A DNA stretch of 64,000 bases, from the NCBI GenBank assembly GCA_046329195.1, contig JAXLVB010000002.1, positions 186,001 through 250,000 on the forward strand. The letters run 5' to 3'. Positions 27,043 through 36,628 of the stretch are shown piece by piece. Each line of letters starts with the position of its first letter. Position 1 is the stretch's first letter. The position numbers were made by a program, and so were the translations under genes. This DNA comes from JAXLVB01 sp046329195. GTDB taxonomy: Bacteria; Bacteroidota; Bacteroidia; Cytophagales; Spirosomataceae. The notes beneath the pieces are model-generated. The model was not told the origin of the DNA, did not search any database, and was given only the letters and a program-made list of their open reading frames with translations.

Positions 27043-27443
27043 TTACCTAATGAACCAATTAACGTTCAATGATACGTTTGCTCTTTTGTCTACAAACGAA
27101 CAAATAAATTCAATATCTGCTGGTTCATACAAATCAAAACGTATCTCATGTGAATAATAAGTACCTTTAGGTAAAACATACGCTCCTATCACATAGTCTT
27201 TATTTGAAGTTTTATCAGTCTGTACAGTAGGGTATCTGCATCTATTTGACCGGAAATATAAAATACAGCACAACAATGAGGTGTCTGTGTTATCTTCAGT
27301 TGATGAGTAAGTTCATTGGAGGTAATCATAAACGCCCCTGACGAACCCATAAATTTCAACCAAATTGATAAAAATAGACTAATCACATAAATCGCTAACA
27401 ATCCACCTATTACCTTGAAAATAGTAGTTGTTTTCATTTTCAA
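27043..27443 (-). pseudogene. Small membrane/secreted protein gene broken by a frameshift
   Basis: Two minus-strand frames overlap at 27189-27276. The upstream one (from 27443) has a transmembrane segment (IGGLLAIYVISLFLSIWL) and reads ...YISGQIDADTLLY before running into a stop. The downstream one continues with TDKTSNKDYVIGAYVLPKG to 27043. Joined near base 27220, they make one plausible protein of about 130 residues with a coherent extracellular domain. A one-base indel, real or from sequencing, explains the break. The family is not recognised. Confidence 0.6.
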
Positions 27444-28027
27444 TACGAATCAGGGGTTAAAATCCAACGCAACTATCCCGATAATGTTTTTTTGAATTTA
27501 AGCAATTGATTATCAGCATATTACAAGAAATCAATAAGTGGCTTAACTATTTCATAATCAATTAGTTAATAAAATTTACACCCATTATCTGGATAAACGC
27601 CTTTAAATATATTATGCAAAGATTGGTGGTATGGTGGCAAATATCAGACTATTTATAGGATAAGAAATAGTTACCGTTTGAGTTAGCTAAGAAACTAACT
27701 ATAAAGCCTCACTGATTTGGTGAGGCTTTTTTATGGCTACCATCAGATGAAAATATATCGCCTATAACTACAATACTTTGCCGTACCTTTGTGTGGCCAT
27801 CCTGTCTTTTCAAGAAGGTAATTGTATTAGAAATTACCTTAGTTAAGACCGAGAGTTTTTAAGTGTTTAAGATTATCAAAATAATGTTAAACACTGCCTT
27901 TCCCTGCTCTGAACCAAAATCAAATGGAGTTTTGATTGTTATTTTTCATGCAATCGTTTGCAATAACTACTTATAACGAAATTCAAAGAAAATTGTTGTA
28001 AAAAGGCTGTTTTTGTGAAAAAAGTTC
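27444..28027. other. Long gene-free stretch upstream of susC
   Basis: About 670 bases without a supported gene. It holds a rightward terminator (27703-27733) preceded by a weak stem AGTTAG...CTAACT (27680-27700) that could belong to a small RNA. It also holds a -7-like TACCTTTG at 27784-27791 without a clear -33 element. The susC promoter lies at its right end. Confidence 0.5.
27703..27733 (+). terminator. Orphan rightward terminator
   Basis: Arms AAAGCCTCAC / GTGAGGCTTT with a 7-base loop followed by a T run (TTTTTTA). No rightward gene ends within 800 bases upstream except 26901, so it may end a small RNA. Confidence 0.8.
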
Positions 28028-28057
28028 TTGGAAAAGTAATGAAAAGAGGTACTTTTG
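28028..28057 (+). promoter_or_regulatory. Bacteroidota-type promoter for the susC operon
   Basis: TTG at 28028-28030 and TACTTTTG at 28050-28057, separated by 19 bases, match the Bacteroidota primary sigma consensus TTG-N19-TAnnTTTG. The susC start lies 60 bases downstream, at 28118. Confidence 0.7.
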
Positions 28058-28117
28058 TAGCTGTCAATCTCTATCAACTTTCTCAAAAGTTCATCAAAAC
28101 CCCCTCTCGTCCTACAC

Positions 28118-31100
28118 ATGAAAAAATTTTATGCTTTAGGCTGGAAGCAAACCGTTTGGTTAGCATTTCTGCTCTCTTTAAGCTGGGTTGCTATGGCTCA
28201 GAATCGAAAAGTATCTGGTAAAATTACCGATGGAGATAACGGCACTCCTTTGCCAGGGGTGACGGTATTAATCAAAGGCACAAATACTGGTACTACCTCT
28301 GACGCCAATGGTAACTTCAGCGTAAATGCCTCTAATTCCACTATTCTCGTCTTTTCGTTTGTAGGCTACTCGGCACAGGAAGTGCCCGTTGGTTCCCAAA
28401 CAGCATTGACTATTGCCCTCAAGCCTACTTCGGCCAGCTTGCAAGAAGTAGTAGTAGTAGGGTACGGTACTCAAAAGAAAGTTACAGTTACAGGAGCTGT
28501 TACAGCCATTCAAGGTGAAAAAATTATCAAGTCACCTGCGGTGGACATCTCTAACTCCTTGGCGGGTCGCTTGCCGGGTTTGGTGGTTATCCAGCAAAGT
28601 GGTGAACCGGGCTATGACGGTGCGCTGGTTCGGATTCGTGGTCAAAACACGCTCGGAAACAGTAGCCCGCTTATCGTAATTGATGGTATCCCGGACAGAG
28701 ATGGTGGGATTGGCCGTTTGTCAGCTCGGGATATTGAAAACATTTCAGTACTGAAAGATGCTTCTGCCGCCATTTACGGTGCTCGTGCTGCTAACGGAGC
28801 CATCTTGATTACGACGAAGCGAGGTAAAACGGGTAAGCCAACCGTTACCTATGACTTTAACATGGGTATTGCTCAACCTACTGTAGTGCCTAAGATGTCG
28901 AATGCGTTTGAGTATGCCAGTATCATGAACGAGATACCTATCTACAAAACCATTCCCGTAGGAGAATGGCAAAATGCGTGGACAAGTATCAAAGGCACAG
29001 GCTCTTACAAATCACCAACGGCAGGCATTAGCGCTCTTAATGCCAATTACAGCCCTGATGCGGTTAAAAAATATGCCGATCAATCGGACCCTTGGCGGTA
29101 TCCCAACACCGATTGGTTTGGTGATGCCTTCAAGTCGTGGACACCGCAGTCTCGTCATAACCTCCAGATTTCGGGTGGTACTGACAATGTAAAGTACTTC
29201 ACCTCGCTGGGTTATGTGTCGCAAGATGCTTACTACAAAAACTCAGCTACGAAGTATCAACAGTATAACTTCCGTACCAACTTAGACGCTAAAATCAACC
29301 AATACATCAATACTAATATAGGTATTATGGTGCGTCGGGAGTTGCGTAAGTTCCCAACCGAAAGTTCGGGAGCTATTTTCCGGATGCTTATGAGAGGGCG
29401 CCCTACCGAGCCAGAAGTATGGCCTAATGGGTTACCGGGACCAGACATCGAGAACGGTCAGAACCCTTACGTAATCACTACGAATGCAACAGGTTATGTA
29501 GAAGACCCTACAGACTATACACAAGCTAACGGAAGCATCATTCTTACTAACCCATGGATTGACGGGTTAAAGTTGACGTTGTCGGGGGCAATTGACAAAA
29601 ACAACCGAGTTACTAAAACTTGGCAGACTCCGTGGTCATTGTATTACTGGGACAAAAAGACGTTTGAATCAGACGGCGTTACACCAAAGTTAGATGGAGC
29701 GATTCGGTCTAACTTCAGCGATCCTCGTTTGACACAAGCCTATGGTTCGGTGCTCAATACAAACTTGACAGCCTTGTTAAACTACGATAAGTCGTTCAAC
29801 GGTGGTCATAGCATAAGCGTATTAGCTGGGGTAACTAAAGAAGTATTCAAAGGCGAAAACTTCTCGGCCTTCCGTCGTAACTATATTTCGTCGGCAGTTG
29901 ACCAGTTATTTGCTGGTGGCTCGCTTCAGCAAAATACAGATGGTAGTGCTTATAACAGAGCACGATTGGGCTACTATGGACGGGTACAATATGCCTATAA
30001 AGAAAAGTACTTAGCCGAGTACATCTGGCGTTATGATGGTTCGTATATCTTCCCAGAGTCGAAGCGTTTTGGATTCTTCCCAGGTATCTTGGTGGGCTGG
30101 AACATCACCAGCGAGCCATTCTTCAAAGTAAAAGGCATTGATTACATGAAGCTACGAGCCTCGTTTGGTCAAATGGGTAATGACCAAGTGTACTACAATG
30201 GCTCGTTGCAAGAATATGCCTACTTGTCAACGTATGGCTTTGGTTCGTATCCTATCAATGGCACAGTAGCTACTACCTTGGTCGAAACCGTGTTGGCTAA
30301 CCCTAGCTTTACGTGGGAACGAGCCAACAACCTCAATATTGGTGTTGATGCTACTGTACTCAATGGCAAGTTTGATGTGACGTTAGAATATTTCTACAAC
30401 AAACGTGATCAAATCTTGATTCAAAAAACGGGTTCTACACCAGCTTCTTCGGGGATTAGCTCTTTGTTACCTCCTGTTAATGCTGGCCGAGTGGATAACC
30501 GTGGGTTTGAGTTTAACTTGATGTATAATGCCGTAGCCACTAACAACCTTCAAGTTCGGGCGGGCATTAATGGTGGTTACGCCAGAAATAAAGTAGTTTA
30601 TATGGACGAAGTGCCAGGCGCTCCTTCGTATCAACGTCAAGAAGGAAAACCAATTGGTGCGTATTTAGTTTATAAGTCAGTAGGGGTATTTAGAGATGCC
30701 GCCGAAGTTGATGCAAACAAAATTGACTATAGCGGAGTTACATCTAAATTATTACCTGGCGACATGAAGTTTGAAGACGTGAACGGTGATGGAAAAATCA
30801 ATGCCGACGATGCCACCCGGATTGACCAAAGCATCACCCCAACGTTTAACTTTGGCGCAACGCTTGATATTCGTTACAAAAACTTTGATTTGAGCATGTT
30901 GTTCCAAGGCGCTACTGGAGCTTCGTTACGGATTCAGACAGAGTCGGGTGACATCGGAAACTACCTGAAGTATTTCTACGACAATCGTTGGTCAATTGAT
31001 AACCCAAGCAGTACGAACCCTCGCCTCGCTAGCCGTGGAGATACGTATTTTACGGGTGGTAGCTATGGAAATAATACCTATTATCTCTTTAGCAAAGATT

Positions 31101-31312
31101 ACATTCGTCTCAAAAATATCGAACTCGGATACCGTGTCCCTGAAAGCGTGTTGAAGAAAGTGAAATTGAGCGGTGCTCGCTTGTTTGTTAACGGGTTAAA
31201 CGTATTTACCATTGACAAACTGAAAGTGTATGACCCAGAATCAACCGCACAAAGTGGGGTATATTATCCACAGTCGAGAGTGATTAATGGTGGCTTAAGT
31301 GTAACCTTCTAA
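28118..31312 (+). CDS. SusC/RagA-family TonB-linked outer-membrane transporter
   Basis: A 1064-residue SusC homologue. A signal peptide ends at VAMAQ (about residue 27). A carboxypeptidase-D-regulatory-like domain (VSGKITDGDNGTPLPGVTVL) leads to the SusC signature LQEVVVVGYGTQKK (about 112-125). The plug domain (IRGQNTLGNSSPLIVIDGIP) and a large barrel ending ...INGGLSVTF follow. With the SusD lipoprotein 12 bases downstream it forms a bed-bin uptake complex for oligosaccharides or peptides. No glycoside hydrolase is linked. The neighbours are FG-GAP proteins and a haloperoxidase, so the substrate may not be a simple glycan. Confidence 0.96.
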   Translation: MKKFYALGWKQTVWLAFLLSLSWVAMAQNRKVSGKITDGDNGTPLPGVTVLIKGTNTGTTSDANGNFSVNASNSTILVFSFVGYSAQEVPVGSQTALTIALKPTSASLQEVVVVGYGTQKKVTVTGAVTAIQGEKIIKSPAVDISNSLAGRLPGLVVIQQSGEPGYDGALVRIRGQNTLGNSSPLIVIDGIPDRDGGIGRLSARDIENISVLKDASAAIYGARAANGAILITTKRGKTGKPTVTYDFNMGIAQPTVVPKMSNAFEYASIMNEIPIYKTIPVGEWQNAWTSIKGTGSYKSPTAGISALNANYSPDAVKKYADQSDPWRYPNTDWFGDAFKSWTPQSRHNLQISGGTDNVKYFTSLGYVSQDAYYKNSATKYQQYNFRTNLDAKINQYINTNIGIMVRRELRKFPTESSGAIFRMLMRGRPTEPEVWPNGLPGPDIENGQNPYVITTNATGYVEDPTDYTQANGSIILTNPWIDGLKLTLSGAIDKNNRVTKTWQTPWSLYYWDKKTFESDGVTPKLDGAIRSNFSDPRLTQAYGSVLNTNLTALLNYDKSFNGGHSISVLAGVTKEVFKGENFSAFRRNYISSAVDQLFAGGSLQQNTDGSAYNRARLGYYGRVQYAYKEKYLAEYIWRYDGSYIFPESKRFGFFPGILVGWNITSEPFFKVKGIDYMKLRASFGQMGNDQVYYNGSLQEYAYLSTYGFGSYPINGTVATTLVETVLANPSFTWERANNLNIGVDATVLNGKFDVTLEYFYNKRDQILIQKTGSTPASSGISSLLPPVNAGRVDNRGFEFNLMYNAVATNNLQVRAGINGGYARNKVVYMDEVPGAPSYQRQEGKPIGAYLVYKSVGVFRDAAEVDANKIDYSGVTSKLLPGDMKFEDVNGDGKINADDATRIDQSITPTFNFGATLDIRYKNFDLSMLFQGATGASLRIQTESGDIGNYLKYFYDNRWSIDNPSSTNPRLASRGDTYFTGGSYGNNTYYLFSKDYIRLKNIELGYRVPESVLKKVKLSGARLFVNGLNVFTIDKLKVYDPESTAQSGVYYPQSRVINGGLSVTF

Positions 31313-31324
31313 TATTTGAAAACT

Positions 31325-33208
31325 ATGAAAATGAAGAGGATTAAAATTTCAGCAAGTATCGTAACGGCAGCGCTACTCGTAATGTTGTCCTGCGACAAGA
31401 GCTTTCTGAACACCCAGCCTTTAGATAAGATTTCGAGCGAGGCTACGTGGTCAGACGGTTCGTTGGCGCAAGCTTTTATCTTTAATGTGTACTCGTACTT
31501 GGGGTATGGTGGTTTTGAAGAACAAGCCTTAGCCGCCTACACTGACGAAGCGATGTTTACGCACGCTGGTCGTAACATCAATACCTTTACCGAAGGAGCC
31601 GAAACCCCAGGTAGCTTGGCATGGATGAGCCCAACTTACGAATGGAGTAACATGTACTTAGCCATTCGCCAAGCTAACGTGGCGATTGACCGCCTTCCGA
31701 CGGCAACCTTCTCAAACACAAAGTTGAGAGACCAACTCTTAGGCGAAGCGTACTTCTTGAGAGCGTACTATTACCAACAATTGGTTCGTTTTTATGGCGG
31801 TGTACCGTTGATTAGTAAGCCTTACGGATTGAACGATGACTATAGCGTTGCTCGTAATACTTATGATGACTGTGTGAAGTTTATCATAGCTGACTTAGAC
31901 AAGGCCACTCAGCTATTAGATGGTAAAAGCCTAGAAGATGGCCGTGCTAACAAATTAGCAGCTTTGGCACTGAAGTCACGAGTACTTACTTATGCTGCCA
32001 GTGATTTGCATGATGGTCCAACGCTCAAAACCAAATCGGCTGCGGCTGCTTCATACCAGAATCTTGATTTGTTGGCGTATCCATCTGGTGAACGTGCAGC
32101 TAGATGGCAAGCTGCAAAAGCTGCCTCAAAAGCAGTACTTGATGCGGCATCTGGTTATAAACTTAACCTGACGGCCCCAGCTTCGGCTGCTGACGGTAGA
32201 AATAACTACACAGCTATCGCAATGGGAGGTAAAAGTGCTGCTGCTGACCCTGCGGGCTCAGCAGAGTTGATTTTCCAGCGTACGCACACGGCACTTTATA
32301 CCCAAGAAAACAACTGGCCTTTGGGTGGTATTCACTACGGTATCAACAACGGTCCTAATGGCTACCACAACTGGGCAGGTAACACGCCAATTCAGCAATT
32401 GGTAGATGATTATGAAATGATGGATGGTACTAAGTTTGACTGGAGCAACACCGCTCAAAAAGCAGACCCTTACGCAAACCGTGACCCCCGACTCTATGCT
32501 ACTATCTTGTATGATGGAGCTACTTGGAAACCTCGTCCATCCGATGTGTCGGCATTAGACCCAGTCAATCAGGTGCAAACAGGTTATTATGATGATGGTA
32601 AAGGCGGTAAACTCAACGGGATTGATACTCGTGAGTCGGCTGTTGAGAACTGGAACGGAAGCCGTACACACTATTACACTCGTAAGTTTATTGACCCAGA
32701 TCCAGCCTTACCTGATAACCAGTCGAGTGCACAGGTGATTCCTTGGCCGTTTATTCGCTACACCGAAGTAGTCCTAAACTACGTAGAAGCCTGCCTTGAG
32801 ACAGGTGACGAAGCCGAAGCTAAGAAATGGCTTAACAAAATTCGTTATCGTGCTGGTATGCCCGAGGTAAAAGATGCAGGAACAACCCTGCGAGATCGCT
32901 ATCGTAACGAACGCCGAATCGAACTCGTGTACGAAGAACACCGCTATCACGACGCCCGCCGCTGGTTGGTAGCACCTACTACGGTTGGTAGGGGTATTAA
33001 GGCTATTAACGTAGAGGCCAAATTGAAAACAGGTGCCTCTGCCAACGTGCCGTATAAATTTGATAAAACCAAGTACAACTATACGTACACAGTGGTGGAT
33101 AATACTGAAAATGAAACCCGTAAGTGGAATGATAAGATGTATTTCAGACCTATCAGTAGGGATGAAATAAATCGAAACAGCAAGCTGGTTCAAAACCCTG
33201 GGTATTAA
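31325..33208 (+). CDS. SusD/RagB-family nutrient-binding lipoprotein
   Basis: The ATG at 31325 is preferred to an upstream TTG. The signal ends in lipobox VMLSC (Cys about 23), followed by the SusD start DKSFLNTQPLDKISSEATW. Tetratricopeptide-like helices (LLGEAYFLRAYYYQQLVRFYGGVP-type segment near 140) and the C-terminal FIRYTEVVLNYVEACLETGD / IRYRAGMP / RNERRIELVYEEHRYHDARRW pattern confirm the family. It caps the SusC transporter on the cell surface. A strong terminator follows at 33231. Confidence 0.95.
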   Translation: MKMKRIKISASIVTAALLVMLSCDKSFLNTQPLDKISSEATWSDGSLAQAFIFNVYSYLGYGGFEEQALAAYTDEAMFTHAGRNINTFTEGAETPGSLAWMSPTYEWSNMYLAIRQANVAIDRLPTATFSNTKLRDQLLGEAYFLRAYYYQQLVRFYGGVPLISKPYGLNDDYSVARNTYDDCVKFIIADLDKATQLLDGKSLEDGRANKLAALALKSRVLTYAASDLHDGPTLKTKSAAAASYQNLDLLAYPSGERAARWQAAKAASKAVLDAASGYKLNLTAPASAADGRNNYTAIAMGGKSAAADPAGSAELIFQRTHTALYTQENNWPLGGIHYGINNGPNGYHNWAGNTPIQQLVDDYEMMDGTKFDWSNTAQKADPYANRDPRLYATILYDGATWKPRPSDVSALDPVNQVQTGYYDDGKGGKLNGIDTRESAVENWNGSRTHYYTRKFIDPDPALPDNQSSAQVIPWPFIRYTEVVLNYVEACLETGDEAEAKKWLNKIRYRAGMPEVKDAGTTLRDRYRNERRIELVYEEHRYHDARRWLVAPTTVGRGIKAINVEAKLKTGASANVPYKFDKTKYNYTYTVVDNTENETRKWNDKMYFRPISRDEINRNSKLVQNPGY

Positions 33209-33230
33209 TTTTTGTCCGAAATAGTTCAAT

Positions 33231-33269
33231 AAAAAAATCTATCTCCTATCTTGGGGATAGATTTTTTTT
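33231..33269 (+). terminator. Terminator after susD
   Basis: Arms AAAAAAATCTATC / GATAGATTTTTTT with a 12-base loop, 22 bases past the susD stop, with a long T run. Confidence 0.88.
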
Positions 33270-33281
33270 AACCACACGTTC

Positions 33282-36200
33282 ATGATTCGTTATGCAAGGT
33301 TTTTAGGTATGGCACTGGCTTCATGCTGGGCGATTTCGTGTAGTAATCAACCCAACAATGACCATACACAGCAACCACAACTATTTACCCTCCTCAACCC
33401 CGAACAAACAGGCGTTAGCTTTCAAAATGCACTTACCGAAGGCCTCAATACCAATATTTTGATGTATGAGTATTTTTATAATGGAGGTGGAGTAGCCGCT
33501 GGCGATTTCAATGGTGATGGATGGATAGACCTGTATTTTACGTCGAATATGGCGGCTAATCAATTCTATCTAAATCAAGGGGTAAAAGGAGGTGCAGGGG
33601 TTCATTTTCAAGATATTACAGACGCATCGGGCGCAGGAGGACGACCCGGGCCTTGGAAAACTGGCGTAACTACCGTGGACATCAACAACGATGGCAAACT
33701 TGATATTTACCTGTGTTATTCGGGAGCGATGCCGTCCGAAAAGCGGGCGAATCAACTCTTTGTCAATCAGGGAAATGATGCTAATGGCGTGCCTGTATTT
33801 GCCGAAAAAGCCGCTGAATACGGCTTAGCGCACCAAGGATTCAGCAATCAAGCCTATTTTTTGGATTATGACCGAGACGGCGATTTAGACATGCTCTTGC
33901 TAAATCATAATCCTAAAAATTTGCCAATTCTGAACGAAAGCAGTACAGCCGAATTGTTTCGTACCGATGATCCCGACAAGGGCCTTCGTCTATTCAAACA
34001 AACCAATGGACATTTTGACGACGTTACCCTTCGGGCTGGTATTAATGGCTCTCCACTGAGTTATGGATTGGGGCTCGGAATCTCTGATTTTAATAACGAT
34101 GGCTGGCCTGATTTCTATGTTTCCAACGACTACGCCGTCCCCGATTATCTCTACATCAATAACCAAAACGGTACGTTTACCAATCAGATTGCACAGCGAG
34201 TAGGGCATACAAGCCAGTTTTCGATGGGGAACGACGTGGCCGACATCAACAACGATGGGCAGCAAGACATTGTTACGCTGGATATGCTACCCGAAGATAA
34301 TCGCCGGCAGAAACTCCTTTTAGCACCTGATAATTTTGCCAAATTTGACTTGAATGTACGCAGCGGCTTTTATTACCAATACATGCGAAATATGCTCCAA
34401 CTCAATAATGGCAACGGCTCTTTTAGCGAAGTAGGTCAGGTGGCAGGTATATCCAATACCGATTGGAGTTGGGCAGCGCTCTTGGCCGATTTTGACAACG
34501 ACGGTTGGAAAGACCTCTTTGTAAGCAATGGCTATTTTCGAGACTACACCAATCTCGACTTTATCAAGTACATGGATGATTTTGTCAAAGAAAGAGGGCG
34601 ATTGATGCGGCAAGATGTGTTAGAAATCATCAACCACATGCCTGCTTCTAATGTGGTCAATTATGTGTTTCGTAATCAAGACGGACATACTTTTAGCAAT
34701 CAAACCACCAACTGGGGGCTCAATACCCCCTCCAATAGCAATGGTGCTGCCTACGCCGATTTGGACAACGATGGTGACCTAGACTTGGCGGTCAATAACA
34801 TCAACCAGCCAGCTTTTATTTTTCAGAACCAATCTCAGCAACTCAATAAGAATAACTACCTGAAAATCAAGCTAAATGGTGGCTCTACTAACAGTCAGGG
34901 AATTGGTGCTACCGTTACGATTTTTGCTGGTGGTAGGCAACAACGACTGTTTCAGAATCCATCTCGGGGGTATTTATCAGCGGTTTCGTCTGTGTTGCAG
35001 GTTGGGTTAGGTAAAGCTACCAAAGTGGATTCTGTGCAAGTGGTATGGGCAAGCCAAAAACAGCAACTATTGCGAAGTGTGCAGGTCAACCAAGTACTCA
35101 CTCTTGACGAGAAAAACGCTTCAGATACACCTCTCAAACTGCCGAAATCAAAACCTTTATTTGTAGAAGTCCCTACGCCAGTGGCACATCAAGATAACGA
35201 CCAAGCAGGTAATGATTTTGACCGTCAACTTCTGTTGACCACTCAACTTTCGCACCAGAGCCCATGTATGGTCAAAGGCGACGTCAACCAAGATGGCCTA
35301 GAAGATGTACTAATTGGTGGACCTGCCGGGCAAGCCACTGCCTTGTACGTGCAGCGCAAAGGAGGAAGCTTTGCGTTGCAAAAAAATCCTGTTTTTGAAG
35401 CAGACAAAGCCTATCACGATGCTGCTGCCGCCTTATTCGATGCCAACGGCGATAGTTTTGTGGACATTTACATAGCCAGCGGAGGCTATAACCAATTGGC
35501 TGAAAATGATGCCTTATTGCAAGACCGCCTGTACCTCAACGATGGCAAAGGTAATTTTAGCAAAACCGCAGGATTACCCAGTGTACTTGGAAGCAAGTCG
35601 TGCGTAGCCGTGGGTGATGCCAACCAAGACGGCCATCCTGACCTTTTTGTTGGAGGGCGGGTCATTCCGGGCAACTATCCCGAAATACCCACCAGTTACT
35701 TGCTAATCAACGATGGAAAGGGGCATTTTAGTAACCAAACCCAACAACTTGCCCCGAACTTAGAAAAAATCGGAATGGTAACCGATGCCGTGTGGGTGGA
35801 CTTAAACCAAGACAAAAAGAATGAACTGATTGTAGTGGGCGAATGGATGCCTGTGTCGGTTTTTGCCTTTGAAAACAATAAGTTACAAAACAAAACCGAA
35901 CAGTTTTTCAAACAATCCTACAAAGGCTGGTGGAACAAAATAGCCATAGGCGACTTTAACCATGACCAAAAGCCTGATTTGATGGTGGGTAATTGGGGTA
36001 CTAACTCGCAAGTAAAAGCCAGCTCTAGCGAACCTGCCGAACTTTATTACAAAGATTTTGATAACAACGGTACGTTAGAGTCCATCCTCTGTTTTTATAT
36101 CCAAGGCAAGAGTTACCCATACGTCACCCGAGACGAATTACTCAATCAAATCAATGGCTACCGTGGGCGTTTTCCAACCTATGAAAGCTACTCCGATGCC

Positions 36201-36620
36201 ACACTCAAGGACATTTTTGAGGCAGATGCGTTGCAAAAAGCAGGTCACTTAGAAGCTAACCATCTGCAAACCACCTGCTTCTTGAGCAGTAGTGCAGGTA
36301 CTTACACAGAAGTTGTGTTACCTATTCAAGCTCAATATGCCCCTGTGCACGCCATCGCAATCGCTGATTTTGACCAAGACGGCCACCAAGATGCACTCCT
36401 GTGTGGAAATGATAGTTATCCCAAAATCAGACTCGGAAAAATGGATGCCAATTACGGAGTTTTACTGAAAGGAAATGGCAAAGGAAACTTTACGTACCTG
36501 AATCAAACCACTTCGGGACTTCAACTGCGAGGCGACGTGCGGTCGGTCATTTCTATTAATGACTTCCTATTGTTCGGTATCAACAAGCAGAAAATAGCAG
36601 CGTATCACTTGAATCACTAA
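33282..36620 (+). CDS. FG-GAP/VCBS-repeat lipoprotein with ASPIC/UnbV domain
   Basis: A 1112-residue lipoprotein (lipobox AISC, Cys20). It contains many calcium-binding FG-GAP blades (DFNGDGWIDLYF, DINNDGKLDIYL, DYDRDGDLDMLL, DFNNDGWPDFYV and more), expected to form two beta-propellers. The ASPIC/UnbV domain is at about 530-610 (GIGATVTIFAGGRQQRLF...LQVGLGKATKVDSVQVVW). Proteins with this combination (CRTAC1-like) are surface proteins of unknown biochemical role. Here the gene starts just after the SusCD terminator and runs 8 bases into the haloperoxidase gene, so the two are co-transcribed. Confidence 0.92.
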   Translation: MIRYARFLGMALASCWAISCSNQPNNDHTQQPQLFTLLNPEQTGVSFQNALTEGLNTNILMYEYFYNGGGVAAGDFNGDGWIDLYFTSNMAANQFYLNQGVKGGAGVHFQDITDASGAGGRPGPWKTGVTTVDINNDGKLDIYLCYSGAMPSEKRANQLFVNQGNDANGVPVFAEKAAEYGLAHQGFSNQAYFLDYDRDGDLDMLLLNHNPKNLPILNESSTAELFRTDDPDKGLRLFKQTNGHFDDVTLRAGINGSPLSYGLGLGISDFNNDGWPDFYVSNDYAVPDYLYINNQNGTFTNQIAQRVGHTSQFSMGNDVADINNDGQQDIVTLDMLPEDNRRQKLLLAPDNFAKFDLNVRSGFYYQYMRNMLQLNNGNGSFSEVGQVAGISNTDWSWAALLADFDNDGWKDLFVSNGYFRDYTNLDFIKYMDDFVKERGRLMRQDVLEIINHMPASNVVNYVFRNQDGHTFSNQTTNWGLNTPSNSNGAAYADLDNDGDLDLAVNNINQPAFIFQNQSQQLNKNNYLKIKLNGGSTNSQGIGATVTIFAGGRQQRLFQNPSRGYLSAVSSVLQVGLGKATKVDSVQVVWASQKQQLLRSVQVNQVLTLDEKNASDTPLKLPKSKPLFVEVPTPVAHQDNDQAGNDFDRQLLLTTQLSHQSPCMVKGDVNQDGLEDVLIGGPAGQATALYVQRKGGSFALQKNPVFEADKAYHDAAAALFDANGDSFVDIYIASGGYNQLAENDALLQDRLYLNDGKGNFSKTAGLPSVLGSKSCVAVGDANQDGHPDLFVGGRVIPGNYPEIPTSYLLINDGKGHFSNQTQQLAPNLEKIGMVTDAVWVDLNQDKKNELIVVGEWMPVSVFAFENNKLQNKTEQFFKQSYKGWWNKIAIGDFNHDQKPDLMVGNWGTNSQVKASSSEPAELYYKDFDNNGTLESILCFYIQGKSYPYVTRDELLNQINGYRGRFPTYESYSDATLKDIFEADALQKAGHLEANHLQTTCFLSSSAGTYTEVVLPIQAQYAPVHAIAIADFDQDGHQDALLCGNDSYPKIRLGKMDANYGVLLKGNGKGNFTYLNQTTSGLQLRGDVRSVISINDFLLFGINKQKIAAYHLNH

Positions 36621-36628
36621 CCTATTGT

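Noticed and set aside
27784..27791. TACCTTTG as a second susC promoter
   Set aside because: It fits the -7 consensus but has no TTG 19 bases upstream. The element at 28028-28057 fits both parts and is nearer the gene.
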